Part shown: positions 17,534 through 26,693 of the stretch, piece by piece
Numbering within the stretch: position 1 is the stretch's first letter
Layout: each line of letters starts with the position of its first letter
Source of the DNA: M3007 sp964539805
GTDB taxonomy: Bacteria; Bacteroidota; Bacteroidia; Chitinophagales; Saprospiraceae
Assembly (NCBI GenBank): GCA_964539805.1
Contig: CAZIKN010000007.1
Location: 34,053-98,052, forward strand
Reading direction: 5' to 3'
DNA: 64,000 nt
The notes under the pieces: model-generated
What the model was told of the DNA's origin: nothing
Seen by the model: only the letters and a program-made list of their open reading frames with translations
Databases searched by the model: none
Translations under genes and position numbers: made by a program

Positions 17534-17563
17534 AATCGTATTGTACCATGATAACAGGTATGG

Positions 17564-17594
17564 GCCGTAAACTGTGTTGCAGTTTACGGCTTTT
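17564..17594 (+). terminator. Hairpin terminator after the small barrel gene
   Basis: GCCGTAAACTG (17564-17574) and CAGTTTACGGC (17580-17590) form a perfect 11-bp stem with a 5-base loop, followed by TTTT. This has the shape of an intrinsic terminator, 30 bp downstream of the stop codon. Confidence 0.8.
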
Positions 17595-17637
17595 CAATTA
17601 TACCTTATATACAGGGACAATCATCCGTATGGAGATG

Positions 17638-17645
17638 TAACTTTG
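17638..17645 (+). promoter_or_regulatory. Putative -7 element (TAACTTTG) of FAD/Fe-S dehydrogenase gene
   Basis: Exact TAnnTTTG 28 bases before the ATG at 17674, directly after a terminator. No clear -33 TTG. Confidence 0.4.
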
Positions 17646-17673
17646 TAGCGGCAAAATTGCCCATCCTTGTTTC

Positions 17674-20487
17674 ATGGAGTTACCTATTCACCAAAAATTA
17701 TCGCAGTCCGGTATTTTACCGCCTGAAGCCATCAAGTCACGCTTATTAGATCGCTATGCTTTTGCCAGTGATGCCAGTCACTTTTACCTGGTGCCAGCGC
17801 TTGTGGTACAGCCATATAAGGTGCAACAAATCAAAGACTTGTTTGTATTTGCGCAAAAAAATGACACACCTTTGGTATTCCGCGCAGGCGGGACCAGTTT
17901 GTCAGGCCAATCAGTTACCGATGGTATCTTGGTGGACCTCTCGCGTCATTGGCGCGAGTACCAAATACAAGAAAACGGGGCTAAAATTATGCTTGAGCCC
18001 GGAGTTATCGGTGCTAATGCCAACATTGCCCTCAAAAAATATGGCCGCAAGATAGGCCCTGATCCAGCTTCCATCAACGCGGCCATGATGGGCGGCATTT
18101 TGTCCAATAACAGTAGCGGTATGTGCTGCGGCGTGGCCCAAAATGCCTACCACACCCTGAGTTCCCTACATTTTGTGCTGCCGGATAGCAGTGAATATAA
18201 TACGGCCCAATCATCCGATTATCAACGTTTTGAGCGTGAATCACCAAGCATTTGCACAGGTATTTTGGATTTGAAAAAACGGATAGAAAGTGACGCCGCC
18301 CTCTGTGAGCGTATCCGCAGCAAATACCGACAAAAAAACACTACGGGCTACAGTCTTAATGCATTTTTAGATTTTGAGCACCCTTTGGATATATTGGCGC
18401 ACCTACTCATAGGGGCGGAGGGCACACTTGCTTTCATCGCGGGTGCCGTGCTGCACACCGTGCCGGATTATCCCTGCAAAATGACCGGTATGCTGTACTT
18501 TGATTCCCCGGAAGCGGCTTGTAACGCCATTTTTGATTTAAAAAATACCGGTGCTGAAGCCCTTGAATTTATGGATCGAGCCGCTTTGCGCTCCGTGGAG
18601 AATATGAAAGGCGTACCAGTGCTTCTGAAAGATTTGCCAGCACGTGCCGCAGCCATCCTGTGCGAATATCAGGCCGAAAATGACACCGTGCTTCAACAGA
18701 AATACCAGCGTGCTCTTCCCATACTTCAGAAATTGCAATTAATTCACCCTCAGGTATTTACGCAGGATGCGCAAGAGCAGGCCATATACTGGAAAATCCG
18801 CAAGGGCATGTACCCTTCGGTAGCCAGTGTGCGTGCCAAAGGTACGGCCACTATGCTGGAAGACCTTACTTTCCCCATTGAAAAATTGGGCCCGGCCATT
18901 CGGGACGTGCAGCTGTTATTTGAGCAATACTGTTATGATAACGGCATCATATTTGGCCACGCCAAGGATGGCAACCTGCATTTTTGTATCTCTCAACGTT
19001 TTGATAGTCAGGAGGAAATAAATCGTTTTGCCGAGTTTAACGAAGATCTCTTTGAATTGGTGCTGAACCGGTATGGAGGTGCGCTCAAGGCAGAACACGG
19101 CACTGGCCGTGCCGTAGCGCCTTATGTGGAAGCGGAGTGGGGGAGAGAGGCCTGGGAAATCATGCGAGACCTTAAACAACTCCTTGATCCACAGGGCATA
19201 TTGAATCCTGATGTCATTATCACACAGGACCCTAATACTCATCTCAGGCACCTAAAGATTATGCCCGTGGTGGAAACAGAGGTAGATAAATGTGTGGAAT
19301 GTGGTTTTTGCGAAAGGCGTTGCCCAAGTCGCGATTACACCCTCACCCCGCGTCAGCGCATTGGCATTCGCCGGGCACTTCGCCGTTTGGAAAAAAACGG
19401 GCAAAAGGCTGATTATCAAGATATTTTAAAAGATTTTCAACATGCGGGCATGGATACCTGTGCCGTTGATGGTATGTGTGCCACGGATTGCCCGGTTGAC
19501 ATCAATACGGGCGAGCTTATCAAACGCTTGCGCCGCGAAAACCACTCCGAACGGGCAAACCGCCTTGCCTTATTTGCTGCCCGAAACTTTGCTTTTTGGG
19601 AAAAAATAACGGTACTGCTGCTCAGAACGGGCCACATAATCAATCGCGTTTTTGGGCAAAATGCCATGCAAAGACTCACTCAATCCTTTCGAAAAATCAA
19701 TAGCGGTTTTCCTCTGTGGGGAAATATGCCCCAAGTGCCAAGAGCGGGAGATTGGAATCCTATTCCAGATATGCCGGGCACAGAAAAAGTAGTTTATTTT
19801 CCCTCTTGTATTTCACGAGCCATGGGTGATGATATTGCATTGATTTTCAAGAAAATATGCCTAAAATCAAACATATCGCCCCTGATCCCAACCGATATTG
19901 TGGGTAGTTGTTGTGGACAAATTTTCGCCTCAAAAGGTTTCTCACCCGCCTATACATTTAAGGCAAACGAGGCTATTGAAAAGGCATGGAAATGGTCGGA
20001 AGGCGGCCAATGGCCTTTAGTCATGGACTTGACCAGTTGTAGCCAATACCTGCAAAATTGTAGGCCCTATCTTGATCCTGAAAATCAACATCGCTTTGAT
20101 CGCCTGCGCTTTTTGGACAGCATTGAATTTATCCATGATCTGGTGCTGCCGCGTATTCAGATAAAGCAAAAAAAGTCCAAAATCACCTTTCATCCCGTGT
20201 GCTCCGTGTATAAAATGGGTTTGATGGGCAAAATTGAGGCTATCGGGAGGGCCTGTGCGGAGGAGGTACACATCCCTGCGCTGGCGGGCTGTTGTGGTAT
20301 GGCAGGTGACCGAGGCTTTTATTATCCCGAGCTGACCAAAGCTGCTACACGCATGGAAGCGCTGGAAGTAAAGCAGCAATCCTTTGATGGTTACTACACT
20401 TCAGCCCAAACCTGTGCCATGAATTTTTCAGAGGCGGTGGGCCAAAATTATAAGAGTATGCTCCACTTATTGGACGAGGTGGCTTAA
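17674..20487 (+). CDS. FAD-binding and Fe-S-binding dehydrogenase (D-lactate/2-hydroxyacid dehydrogenase type)
   Basis: A 937-residue fusion. Residues ~35-260 form a PCMH-type FAD domain (FRAGGTSLSGQSV at 70-82, and PDPASINAAMMGGILSNNSSG). Residues ~270-520 form the FAD-oxidase C-terminal domain, ending with AEHGTGRAVAPYVEAEWG. A ferredoxin-like part carries C540, C543, C546, C550 and, after a spacer, CAVDGMCATDCP from C596. The C-terminal third has two CCG-type cysteine-rich domains (FPSCISRAMG...GSCCGQ and HPVCSVYKM...AGCCGM) as in GlpC/LldE proteins. Such enzymes oxidise D-lactate or other D-2-hydroxyacids and pass electrons to quinone or a carrier. The exact substrate is unknown. It is apparently a single-gene unit bounded by a terminator upstream and a promoter downstream. 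Confidence 0.9.
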   Translation: MELPIHQKLSQSGILPPEAIKSRLLDRYAFASDASHFYLVPALVVQPYKVQQIKDLFVFAQKNDTPLVFRAGGTSLSGQSVTDGILVDLSRHWREYQIQENGAKIMLEPGVIGANANIALKKYGRKIGPDPASINAAMMGGILSNNSSGMCCGVAQNAYHTLSSLHFVLPDSSEYNTAQSSDYQRFERESPSICTGILDLKKRIESDAALCERIRSKYRQKNTTGYSLNAFLDFEHPLDILAHLLIGAEGTLAFIAGAVLHTVPDYPCKMTGMLYFDSPEAACNAIFDLKNTGAEALEFMDRAALRSVENMKGVPVLLKDLPARAAAILCEYQAENDTVLQQKYQRALPILQKLQLIHPQVFTQDAQEQAIYWKIRKGMYPSVASVRAKGTATMLEDLTFPIEKLGPAIRDVQLLFEQYCYDNGIIFGHAKDGNLHFCISQRFDSQEEINRFAEFNEDLFELVLNRYGGALKAEHGTGRAVAPYVEAEWGREAWEIMRDLKQLLDPQGILNPDVIITQDPNTHLRHLKIMPVVETEVDKCVECGFCERRCPSRDYTLTPRQRIGIRRALRRLEKNGQKADYQDILKDFQHAGMDTCAVDGMCATDCPVDINTGELIKRLRRENHSERANRLALFAARNFAFWEKITVLLLRTGHIINRVFGQNAMQRLTQSFRKINSGFPLWGNMPQVPRAGDWNPIPDMPGTEKVVYFPSCISRAMGDDIALIFKKICLKSNISPLIPTDIVGSCCGQIFASKGFSPAYTFKANEAIEKAWKWSEGGQWPLVMDLTSCSQYLQNCRPYLDPENQHRFDRLRFLDSIEFIHDLVLPRIQIKQKKSKITFHPVCSVYKMGLMGKIEAIGRACAEEVHIPALAGCCGMAGDRGFYYPELTKAATRMEALEVKQQSFDGYYTSAQTCAMNFSEAVGQNYKSMLHLLDEVA

Positions 20488-20555
20488 TTCCTGTTTCGCA
20501 CCAATAATATCGCTCAAAAGGGAACTTCCACAGCTGTTTTTTGTTTCTGTCAACC

Positions 20556-20563
20556 TAACTTTG
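20556..20563 (+). promoter_or_regulatory. Putative -7 element (TAACTTTG) of mutS2
   Basis: Exact TAnnTTTG 17 bases before the ATG at 20581, implying a short leader. The nearest TTG (20541-20543) is only 12 bases upstream, so the -33 element is uncertain. Confidence 0.4.
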
Positions 20564-20580
20564 CGCCCCATAACACAAGC

Positions 20581-22974
20581 ATGCAATACGAACCCAAAGA
20601 CGTTTTTCGAAAATTAGAATTTGATCGCGTTCTTGACCTTTTGGTCAAGGAAGCCCATACGCCCATGGCGGCGGAGTGGTTGGCCGCAATTCAGCCCAAT
20701 ACAGATTTTAAAAGCATTGACCTCCAATTGAGGGAAGTGCGCGAGATGAAATTAGCCCTTGAAAAAAACGACCGGATTCCTTCAGAGTCGTTTCCAGATA
20801 TTCGCCCGGACCTAAAAATGCTCGAAATTGAAGGTTATACCCTGCAATCAGAATCATTTCAAGGCATATTGCGCATTCTTATTCTGATGCGCGACCTGTT
20901 CCGATTTTTTGCCGGAGGTGCGAAAAAAGAAATTTATCCCAAACTGTACGACATCACGCGCCACCTTTCTTTAGATGAAGGTTTAGCCAAGGCTATCTCA
21001 CAAGTTTTTGATGAAAAAGGTGAAATACGCCCGGATGCCTCTCCTGACCTGTTGCGTATCCGCCGTGAAATGAGCCAGAAACAACGGGAAATGGACGTGC
21101 GTTTTCGCCAAATTGTTCAAGACCTGCGCGGCAAAGGCTTGTTGAGCGATTCACCAGAGAGTTTTAGAAATGGCCGTCGCGTACTGAGTGTGCCTGCTGA
21201 AAACAAGCGTAAAATCAGGGGTATCATCCATGATGAATCGGATACCGGACGCACCTGTTTTATTGAGCCAGAGGCCATTATTGAGATCAACAACGACATC
21301 TTTGACCTGGAACAAGAGGAAAAACGCGAAATATTCCGTATCCTCAAACAATTGAGCGATACCATACGGCCTTATGGCCCCATGCTTCGGAAGTACTTGG
21401 AGGTTTTGGTCCGATTTGACATTATACATGCCAAAGGCCGGGTGGCATTAGCCATGAAAGCCAATATGCCCATCCTTAAAGAAAAGCCGCATTTTGCCGT
21501 ACGCAAGGGCTATCATCCCTTGTTGTACCTAAAAAACAAAGGATTGGGCAGAAAAACCATCCCTTTTGACCTTAAATTAGATGCCCATAATCACATTTTA
21601 GTGCTTTCAGGCCCCAATGCCGGCGGCAAATCAGTCAGTATGAAATCCGTTGGTCTTATGATCCTTATGGTTCAAAGTGGCCTTCTGGTACCGGTACATG
21701 AGTTGAGCGAAATTGGTCTTTTTAAACAGGTTTTTGCCGATATAGGCGACCAACAAAGCCTTGAAGATGACCTGAGTACCTATTCTTCCCGATTGCAAAA
21801 CTCAAAGGTTTTTCTTGAAAAAGCCACGCCGGACACCTTGGTGTTGATAGATGAGATGGGAAGTGGCACTGATCCCAAGCCTGGCGGGGCCATTGCAGAG
21901 GCCATTTTGCGGCAACTGCACCGCAAAGGAGTGTTTGCCGTAATCACCACCCACTATTCCAATTTAAAGGTGTTTGCCTTCCGAAATCCGGGTATCCTAA
22001 ATGGCAATATGCATTTTGACAAAGACACCCTGTCCCCAACGTATGAACTTAAGGTGGGGCGCCCCGGGAGTAGTTATGCTTTTGAAATAGCGGCTAAAAG
22101 TGGATTACAAAAGGACTTGATCAATTATGCACGCAGTAGGGCCGGCTCCGAGACAGCCGTAGATGACGTTCTCATTGAACTACAGCGCGAAAAACAGGAA
22201 TTGGAGGAAAAACTGCGTACCGTCCGGGAAAAAGAGCAATCCCTCGAGCGGCTTATCAAGACCTATGATTCCATGCATAGCGAATTGGAAGTACGCAGAA
22301 AACGCCTGAAATTAGAGCAAAAAGAGTTTGAACTGCGCCAAACCGCCAAGGCGAATCAGGAGGTGGATAAAATCATTCGTCAACTGAAAGATGAAAAAAA
22401 CCTCGAAAAGGCCAAGGCTGTGAGCGAACAGTTTAAAAAAGAGCGCGCCGAAAAAGCCAGTCAGGTGGATGAAATCAATGCGGAGGTGATCAAATTGGAG
22501 GAGCAAAACCAGCCTTCTGCTTCTGGCCGACCATTGGCTGAAGGCGACTACGTACGCCTGCGCGCGGGCGGGGCCATTGGGCGCGTGGAGCGCATCAAAG
22601 GTAATAAGGCAGACATACAATTGGGCTCCATGACGGTCACTGCTCCCCTGCGCGATCTGTTGCCTGCAGTGGAACCGCTCAAACAAAATACCAGCAGCTC
22701 TGCTACGGATATCCAACAGGTGGCTTCCTTCGATTCCAAAATTGACCTTCGCGGCATGAGCAAGGACGAGGCTATGCGCGTTTTGGAAAAATTCGTGGAC
22801 AATGCCTTGCTTACCAATGCTGCAGCCCTTCGTATTTTGCATGGAAAAGGCGACGGAATCCTGCGCAATGTGGTACGGCAAAAACTGCGCGAGTACGGTG
22901 GCAATATTGGCCGTGTCTATCACCCTGAACAAAACGACGGCGGTGACGGGGTAACTATCGTGGATTTAATTTGA
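20581..22974 (+). CDS. mutS2: Endonuclease MutS2
   Basis: A 797-residue MutS family ATPase with the MutS2 layout: core and clamp (residues ~1-330), ATPase with Walker A GPNAGGKS (344-351) and Walker B LVLIDEMGSGTDP, a coiled coil from about 520 to 640 rich in Glu/Lys/Gln, a KOW-like linker (DYVRLRAGGAIGRVERI) and a C-terminal Smr nuclease domain from ~715 (DLRGMSKDEAM and LRILHGKGDGILR). There is no MutS mismatch-recognition domain. MutS2 acts in suppressing recombination and, in Gram-positives, in rescuing collided ribosomes. The Smr HGKG motif is HGKGDG here rather than the more common HGKGTG. Length is normal for the family. Confidence 0.95.
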   Translation: MQYEPKDVFRKLEFDRVLDLLVKEAHTPMAAEWLAAIQPNTDFKSIDLQLREVREMKLALEKNDRIPSESFPDIRPDLKMLEIEGYTLQSESFQGILRILILMRDLFRFFAGGAKKEIYPKLYDITRHLSLDEGLAKAISQVFDEKGEIRPDASPDLLRIRREMSQKQREMDVRFRQIVQDLRGKGLLSDSPESFRNGRRVLSVPAENKRKIRGIIHDESDTGRTCFIEPEAIIEINNDIFDLEQEEKREIFRILKQLSDTIRPYGPMLRKYLEVLVRFDIIHAKGRVALAMKANMPILKEKPHFAVRKGYHPLLYLKNKGLGRKTIPFDLKLDAHNHILVLSGPNAGGKSVSMKSVGLMILMVQSGLLVPVHELSEIGLFKQVFADIGDQQSLEDDLSTYSSRLQNSKVFLEKATPDTLVLIDEMGSGTDPKPGGAIAEAILRQLHRKGVFAVITTHYSNLKVFAFRNPGILNGNMHFDKDTLSPTYELKVGRPGSSYAFEIAAKSGLQKDLINYARSRAGSETAVDDVLIELQREKQELEEKLRTVREKEQSLERLIKTYDSMHSELEVRRKRLKLEQKEFELRQTAKANQEVDKIIRQLKDEKNLEKAKAVSEQFKKERAEKASQVDEINAEVIKLEEQNQPSASGRPLAEGDYVRLRAGGAIGRVERIKGNKADIQLGSMTVTAPLRDLLPAVEPLKQNTSSSATDIQQVASFDSKIDLRGMSKDEAMRVLEKFVDNALLTNAAALRILHGKGDGILRNVVRQKLREYGGNIGRVYHPEQNDGGDGVTIVDLI

Positions 22975-23052
22975 ATATTTAAATTTCTTTGAACAAGCAT
23001 AATGGACTGAACTTCACATTGTGCACATATTGAACCTAACCAACTTTAAGGC

Positions 23053-25107
23053 ATGAATGCTCTCCATAATTATGTAATGGGCCAATGGCTACCCGGTGAC
23101 GGCGACGGCATTGCACAATATCACGCCCTAAGTGGCGAAATTATATGCACGGCCAGCAGCGAAGGCCTCGACTTTGCAAAAATATTAGCCTATGGCCGTG
23201 AAAGGGGCGGCTCGACCCTGCGCCACATGAGCTTCCACGAGCGGGGGCGCATGCTCAAAGCATTGGCCCTTTACCTGATGGACCGCAAGGACAAATACTA
23301 TCAGGTCAGCCACATGACCGGAGCTACACGCGCCGATAGTTGGGTGGACATTGAAGGAGGCATAGGCAACCTGTTCGCCAACAGCAGTTTGCGCCGCCGA
23401 TTCCCTGATCAGCCTTATTATGTAGAGGGTGATGCCGTGCGGCTGAGCAAAGAAGGCGGCTTTATGGGCCATCACGTACTGGTGCCCAAAAAGGGTGTGG
23501 CCGTGCACATCAATGCTTTTAATTTCCCTATATGGGGCATGTTGGAAAAAGTGGCGGTCAATTTTATGGCCGGTATGCCTGCTGTGGTCAAAGCCAGTGA
23601 GCAGACCTCCTTTCTGACCGAGGCTATGGTGCGCGACATTATTTCCAGTGGAATTTTGCCGGAAGGGGCCTTGCAATTGGTCGTTGGCAGCGGGCGCGGC
23701 ATTTTGGATCCCGTTCAAAGCCAGGATGTGGTCACTTTTACTGGTTCGGCAGAAACAGGAAAAAAACTCAAGGCCCATCCCGCTCTGTTGCGCCATTCCG
23801 TGCCCTTTACCATGGAGGCGGATTCGCTCAATGCCGCCATTTTGGGTGAAGATGCCATGCCTGGCACCCCGGAATTTGACCTTTTTATCAAAGAATGTCG
23901 GCGCGAAATAGTGACCAAAGCGGGCCAAAAATGTACAGCCATTCGGCGAATCATGGTTCCGGAGAAGTATTTGGAGGATGTACAAAAGGCATTGGTGAAA
24001 GAATTGGCCAAAACTACGGTTGGCGACCCTTCCGTGGAAGGCGTACGCATGGGTGCACTGATCAATCGCCGACAATTGTCACGTGTCCAGGAAAAATTGA
24101 GTGTACTTCTTGAAAAAACACCCGCTATTTATGGCAATCTGGAAGAATTTGAGGTAGTAGGAGCAGATAGGTCAAAAGGTGCATTTCACCCTCCCGTGCT
24201 GCTGCTAAATGATAAGCCATTTGTCAAAAAAATGACCCATGAAACAGAGTGCTTTGGCCCTGTTTCCACACTTATGCCTTATAAAAACATAGAAAAAGCC
24301 ATTGAATTGGCCAATATGGGCAAAGGTTCCTTGGTCAGCACCATCTGTACCGCAGATCAGGGCGTGATGCGCGAATACATGCTGGAGGCCGCTGCTTTTC
24401 ACGGGCGTATATTGTTCCTCAACCGGCACAGTGCCAAGGAAAGCACTGGACACGGCTCACCCCTGCCCAATTTAGTGCACGGCGGTCCTGGCCGTGCTGG
24501 CGGCGGGGAGGAAATGGGGGGCATGCGTGGAATCCTGCACTACATGCAGCGAACCGCCATACAAGGCCATCCCAGTGATATTACCGCCATTACCCAACAA
24601 TACCAATCAGGTGCTACCCAAACCGAAACGCCCGTCCACCCTTTCAAAAAACATTTTGACGAGTTATTTGTGGGCGAAACGCTCATCACAGCCAAGCACA
24701 CCGTTTCGGAAGCCGATATCCACAACTTTGCCAATGTGAGCGGTGATAATTTTTATGCCCACATGGATGCCACGGCCCTTGAGGGCACCCCGTTTGCCGG
24801 GCGCGTGGCGCATGGCTATTTTGTGCTGTCCAAAGCCGCCGGCCTGTTTGTTGATGCCAAAAAAGGCCCGGTATTGCTGAATTATGGCTTGGATGAATGC
24901 CGTTTTATCAAACCCGTTTACCCGGGCATGACCATCGGTGTAAAACTAACCGTAAAGGAAAAAACAGCTCAGGAAACCGACCCCAGCAAGGAAGGTATTG
25001 CTGCCATCCCACGCGGAATTGTCAAGTGGTTAGTGGATGTATATGACGAAACGGGCGAATCCGTGGCCATAGCGACGATTTTGACGATGGTGAGGAGGGT
25101 TAATTGA
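23053..25107 (+). CDS. paaZ: Phenylacetate degradation bifunctional protein PaaZ
   Basis: A 684-residue fusion of an aldehyde dehydrogenase (residues 1-510) and a MaoC-like hydratase (about 540-684). In the dehydrogenase, Glu255 (FTMEADSLN) and Cys294 (KAGQKCTAIRR) match the catalytic residues of E. coli PaaZ almost to the number. The hydratase half has SGDNFYAHMD and FAGRVAHGYFVLS, the family's Asp/His site. PaaZ opens the oxepin-CoA ring and oxidises the resulting semialdehyde in aerobic phenylacetate catabolism. No paaABCDE, paaK or paaG gene is within the window, so the rest of the pathway must be elsewhere or absent. It starts 78 bp after mutS2 with no hairpin between. Confidence 0.93.
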   Translation: MNALHNYVMGQWLPGDGDGIAQYHALSGEIICTASSEGLDFAKILAYGRERGGSTLRHMSFHERGRMLKALALYLMDRKDKYYQVSHMTGATRADSWVDIEGGIGNLFANSSLRRRFPDQPYYVEGDAVRLSKEGGFMGHHVLVPKKGVAVHINAFNFPIWGMLEKVAVNFMAGMPAVVKASEQTSFLTEAMVRDIISSGILPEGALQLVVGSGRGILDPVQSQDVVTFTGSAETGKKLKAHPALLRHSVPFTMEADSLNAAILGEDAMPGTPEFDLFIKECRREIVTKAGQKCTAIRRIMVPEKYLEDVQKALVKELAKTTVGDPSVEGVRMGALINRRQLSRVQEKLSVLLEKTPAIYGNLEEFEVVGADRSKGAFHPPVLLLNDKPFVKKMTHETECFGPVSTLMPYKNIEKAIELANMGKGSLVSTICTADQGVMREYMLEAAAFHGRILFLNRHSAKESTGHGSPLPNLVHGGPGRAGGGEEMGGMRGILHYMQRTAIQGHPSDITAITQQYQSGATQTETPVHPFKKHFDELFVGETLITAKHTVSEADIHNFANVSGDNFYAHMDATALEGTPFAGRVAHGYFVLSKAAGLFVDAKKGPVLLNYGLDECRFIKPVYPGMTIGVKLTVKEKTAQETDPSKEGIAAIPRGIVKWLVDVYDETGESVAIATILTMVRRVN

Positions 25108-25153
25108 CGGGGGAATGTGATGATGTGATGATGGGCGGAAGATTCTTCGCACA

Positions 25154-25202
25154 CTGCGGGTAAACCTGCCCTTTTCTGCGGGAAATCCTAACATACTGCG
25201 GG
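25154..25202. repeat. Three direct CTGCGGG repeats
   Basis: CTGCGGG occurs at 25154-25160, 25176-25182 and 25196-25202, spaced 22 and 20 bases apart, in the gap between paaZ and a convergent gene. The purpose is unknown. Pairing with the intervening CCTGCCC could give a weak hairpin that ends transcription. Confidence 0.4.
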
Positions 25203-25257
25203 CTTAAGGGCGGGTATTAATTTCCGATTTCCTCATCAGGGCTTTCTTACTTATGGA

Positions 25258-25950
25258 TCAATCCGGTTTTTTCCTATCAAACCTATTTCCAAAAATCAGC
25301 ATTGCGTCAATGCCATAATATGGCCAATTGCGATTCCAATTGGCTTGCAAACCAATTTCAAAGCCAGCAAAATCGCTACCTTCAAATCCCATTCCGACCG
25401 AGCTCCTTAGCGACAAACCAAGTGCGTTTTTTTTGTCTCTTTTGTAATTATAATTTCTGCTACAGGAGGTGTACCCAAAAAAGGTATCTCTTGTGCATGG
25501 GTTAAGCACGGGCGTAAAATTATCGGCAACCGCGGAGAATACTACAGATGGCCCTGCTTCTATACTCAAAAAAGATCTTTCAGTACCCATTTTAAACTCC
25601 TTTAATGCCCGAAGCGAAAAAAATATCAATTGATCATCCTTAACCTGGTCACTGCCTTCCCCCAAAAGCCCTCGCCCGCCATCAAAATCACGAGGTTGGT
25701 TTTTGGCTGATCGCCCCCGCCAATTTAAACTCAACGTCTGGCCCCAGCCCTTGTCATTCAAGCCTCCAACCAATAATTGAGCACTTAAAGGAAGGCTAAT
25801 GCCAAATCCAACATAAGCACTGCCCGTACTTGATGTACTGGTATCAGGCACGCTAAAATCAATTTGAGCGGATAAGGAATTCATAAACCCTACAATGAAT
25901 GGACTCCATACCAACAATAAAAGTAGTATAAAACGAGGTTGTATTTTCAT
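25258..25950 (-). CDS. Putative exported beta-rich protein, function unknown
   Basis: A 230-residue protein with an N-terminal hydrophobic segment (about residues 8-26, cleavage probably after SLSAQ). The mature part has repeated amphipathic strands, with FGISLPLSAQLLVGG, FLSIEAGPSVVFSA and FEIGLQANWNRNW. This suggests a small outer-membrane barrel, possibly incomplete. Two Cys flank a Thr/Arg-rich loop (CTRDTFFGYTSC). I recognise no family. The ATG lies 4 bases from a perfect minus-strand -7 element, making this the clearest leaderless candidate in the window. Confidence 0.55.
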   Translation of the reverse strand: MKIQPRFILLLLLVWSPFIVGFMNSLSAQIDFSVPDTSTSSTGSAYVGFGISLPLSAQLLVGGLNDKGWGQTLSLNWRGRSAKNQPRDFDGGRGLLGEGSDQVKDDQLIFFSLRALKEFKMGTERSFLSIEAGPSVVFSAVADNFTPVLNPCTRDTFFGYTSCSRNYNYKRDKKNALGLSLRSSVGMGFEGSDFAGFEIGLQANWNRNWPYYGIDAMLIFGNRFDRKKPD

Positions 25951-25954
25951 ACGG

Positions 25955-25962
25955 CAAAAGTA
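25955..25962 (-). promoter_or_regulatory. -7 element (TACTTTTG, minus strand) abutting a start codon
   Basis: Exact TAnnTTTG on the minus strand, with only CCGT between it and the ATG at 25950. Transcription would begin at or inside the start codon. No well-placed -33 TTG. Confidence 0.4.
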
Positions 25963-26031
25963 TCGCTGATGGTCAAGGGAAGTAAATGACGACAGTCAAT
26001 AGAGAGAATGATCTTTAACTATAATTCCATG

Positions 26032-26619
26032 TCAAAGGCTATGCCCTCTTGTCCCCAACAATCTTTCCAAAAACGGCTGGGCCTTTTTAAAATTTTTCCG
26101 GTGTAAACGGTACACCATGATGTCCTGCACCAATAAAAACACACCCTGCACGATCACCGACCAACCAAAGCCCAACCACAGGTCGCGGTGTGCCACCTCG
26201 CAGGCAAAACTGTGCTCGCGCAAAAAAAGCCCGACGAACACGTAGGCACTGTCAATGCCGATATTCAGGAACATCAGTTTTTCCACGTGTCGCTGTGATT
26301 CGAAGCGTTCAAAAGCGCCGCGCCTAAATTTTCGGTAAAAGGTATGGGCCAAAATGGCCATAACGATGACGAAATTGATCAGGCCCCAAATTACGCCCAT
26401 CATCCAGAAATAATAAGCAGCACCCGTCAGGAATATAATGGCCATCGCCCCGCCCGCGATATTGAGCAGGCTCCACCAACCCAATATCACTAAATGCTTG
26501 CGCAGGATCAGGCGAAAGCGATGGTCAAAGTCCGACAACTCATCATGTGTAATATCCAGATCAAGTGGCCGCTGCAACTCAGTAAACAAAAACCGGAAAT
26601 GGTGCCATTTTAAGTTCAT
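26032..26619 (-). CDS. Four-helix integral membrane protein, unknown function
   Basis: A 195-residue protein from ATG 26619; an upstream in-frame TTG gives an unlikely 16-residue extension. It has four hydrophobic segments, at roughly residues 42-65 (HLVILGWWSLLNIAGGAMAI), 66-95, 117-140 and 150-175, joined by short charged loops, with a basic C-terminus (YRLHRKNFKKAQ). It resembles small conserved membrane proteins (the DUF6992 type) found in Bacteroidota, but I cannot confirm the family from memory. No catalytic or transport motif is visible. The sequence just before the ATG (GAATTTTG then TCCC) is a near match to a -7 element, again suggesting a very short leader. Confidence 0.55.
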   Translation of the reverse strand: MNLKWHHFRFLFTELQRPLDLDITHDELSDFDHRFRLILRKHLVILGWWSLLNIAGGAMAIIFLTGAAYYFWMMGVIWGLINFVIVMAILAHTFYRKFRRGAFERFESQRHVEKLMFLNIGIDSAYVFVGLFLREHSFACEVAHRDLWLGFGWSVIVQGVFLLVQDIMVYRLHRKNFKKAQPFLERLLGTRGHSL

Positions 26620-26693
26620 GGGACAAAATTCCCTCGTCGTCTCCTTTTTGCCAATGATGTGCGTCAATTTGCAATATGATCCTTAAGTGCAAC

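Noticed and set aside
17564..17594. tRNA or small structured RNA
   Set aside because: A single 11-bp stem with a 5-base loop and a T run is a terminator shape; no cloverleaf and no CCA region.
23185..24075. Antisense frame of 296 codons inside paaZ
   Set aside because: The sense protein has conserved catalytic residues throughout; the antisense product is His/Cys-rich low-similarity sequence.
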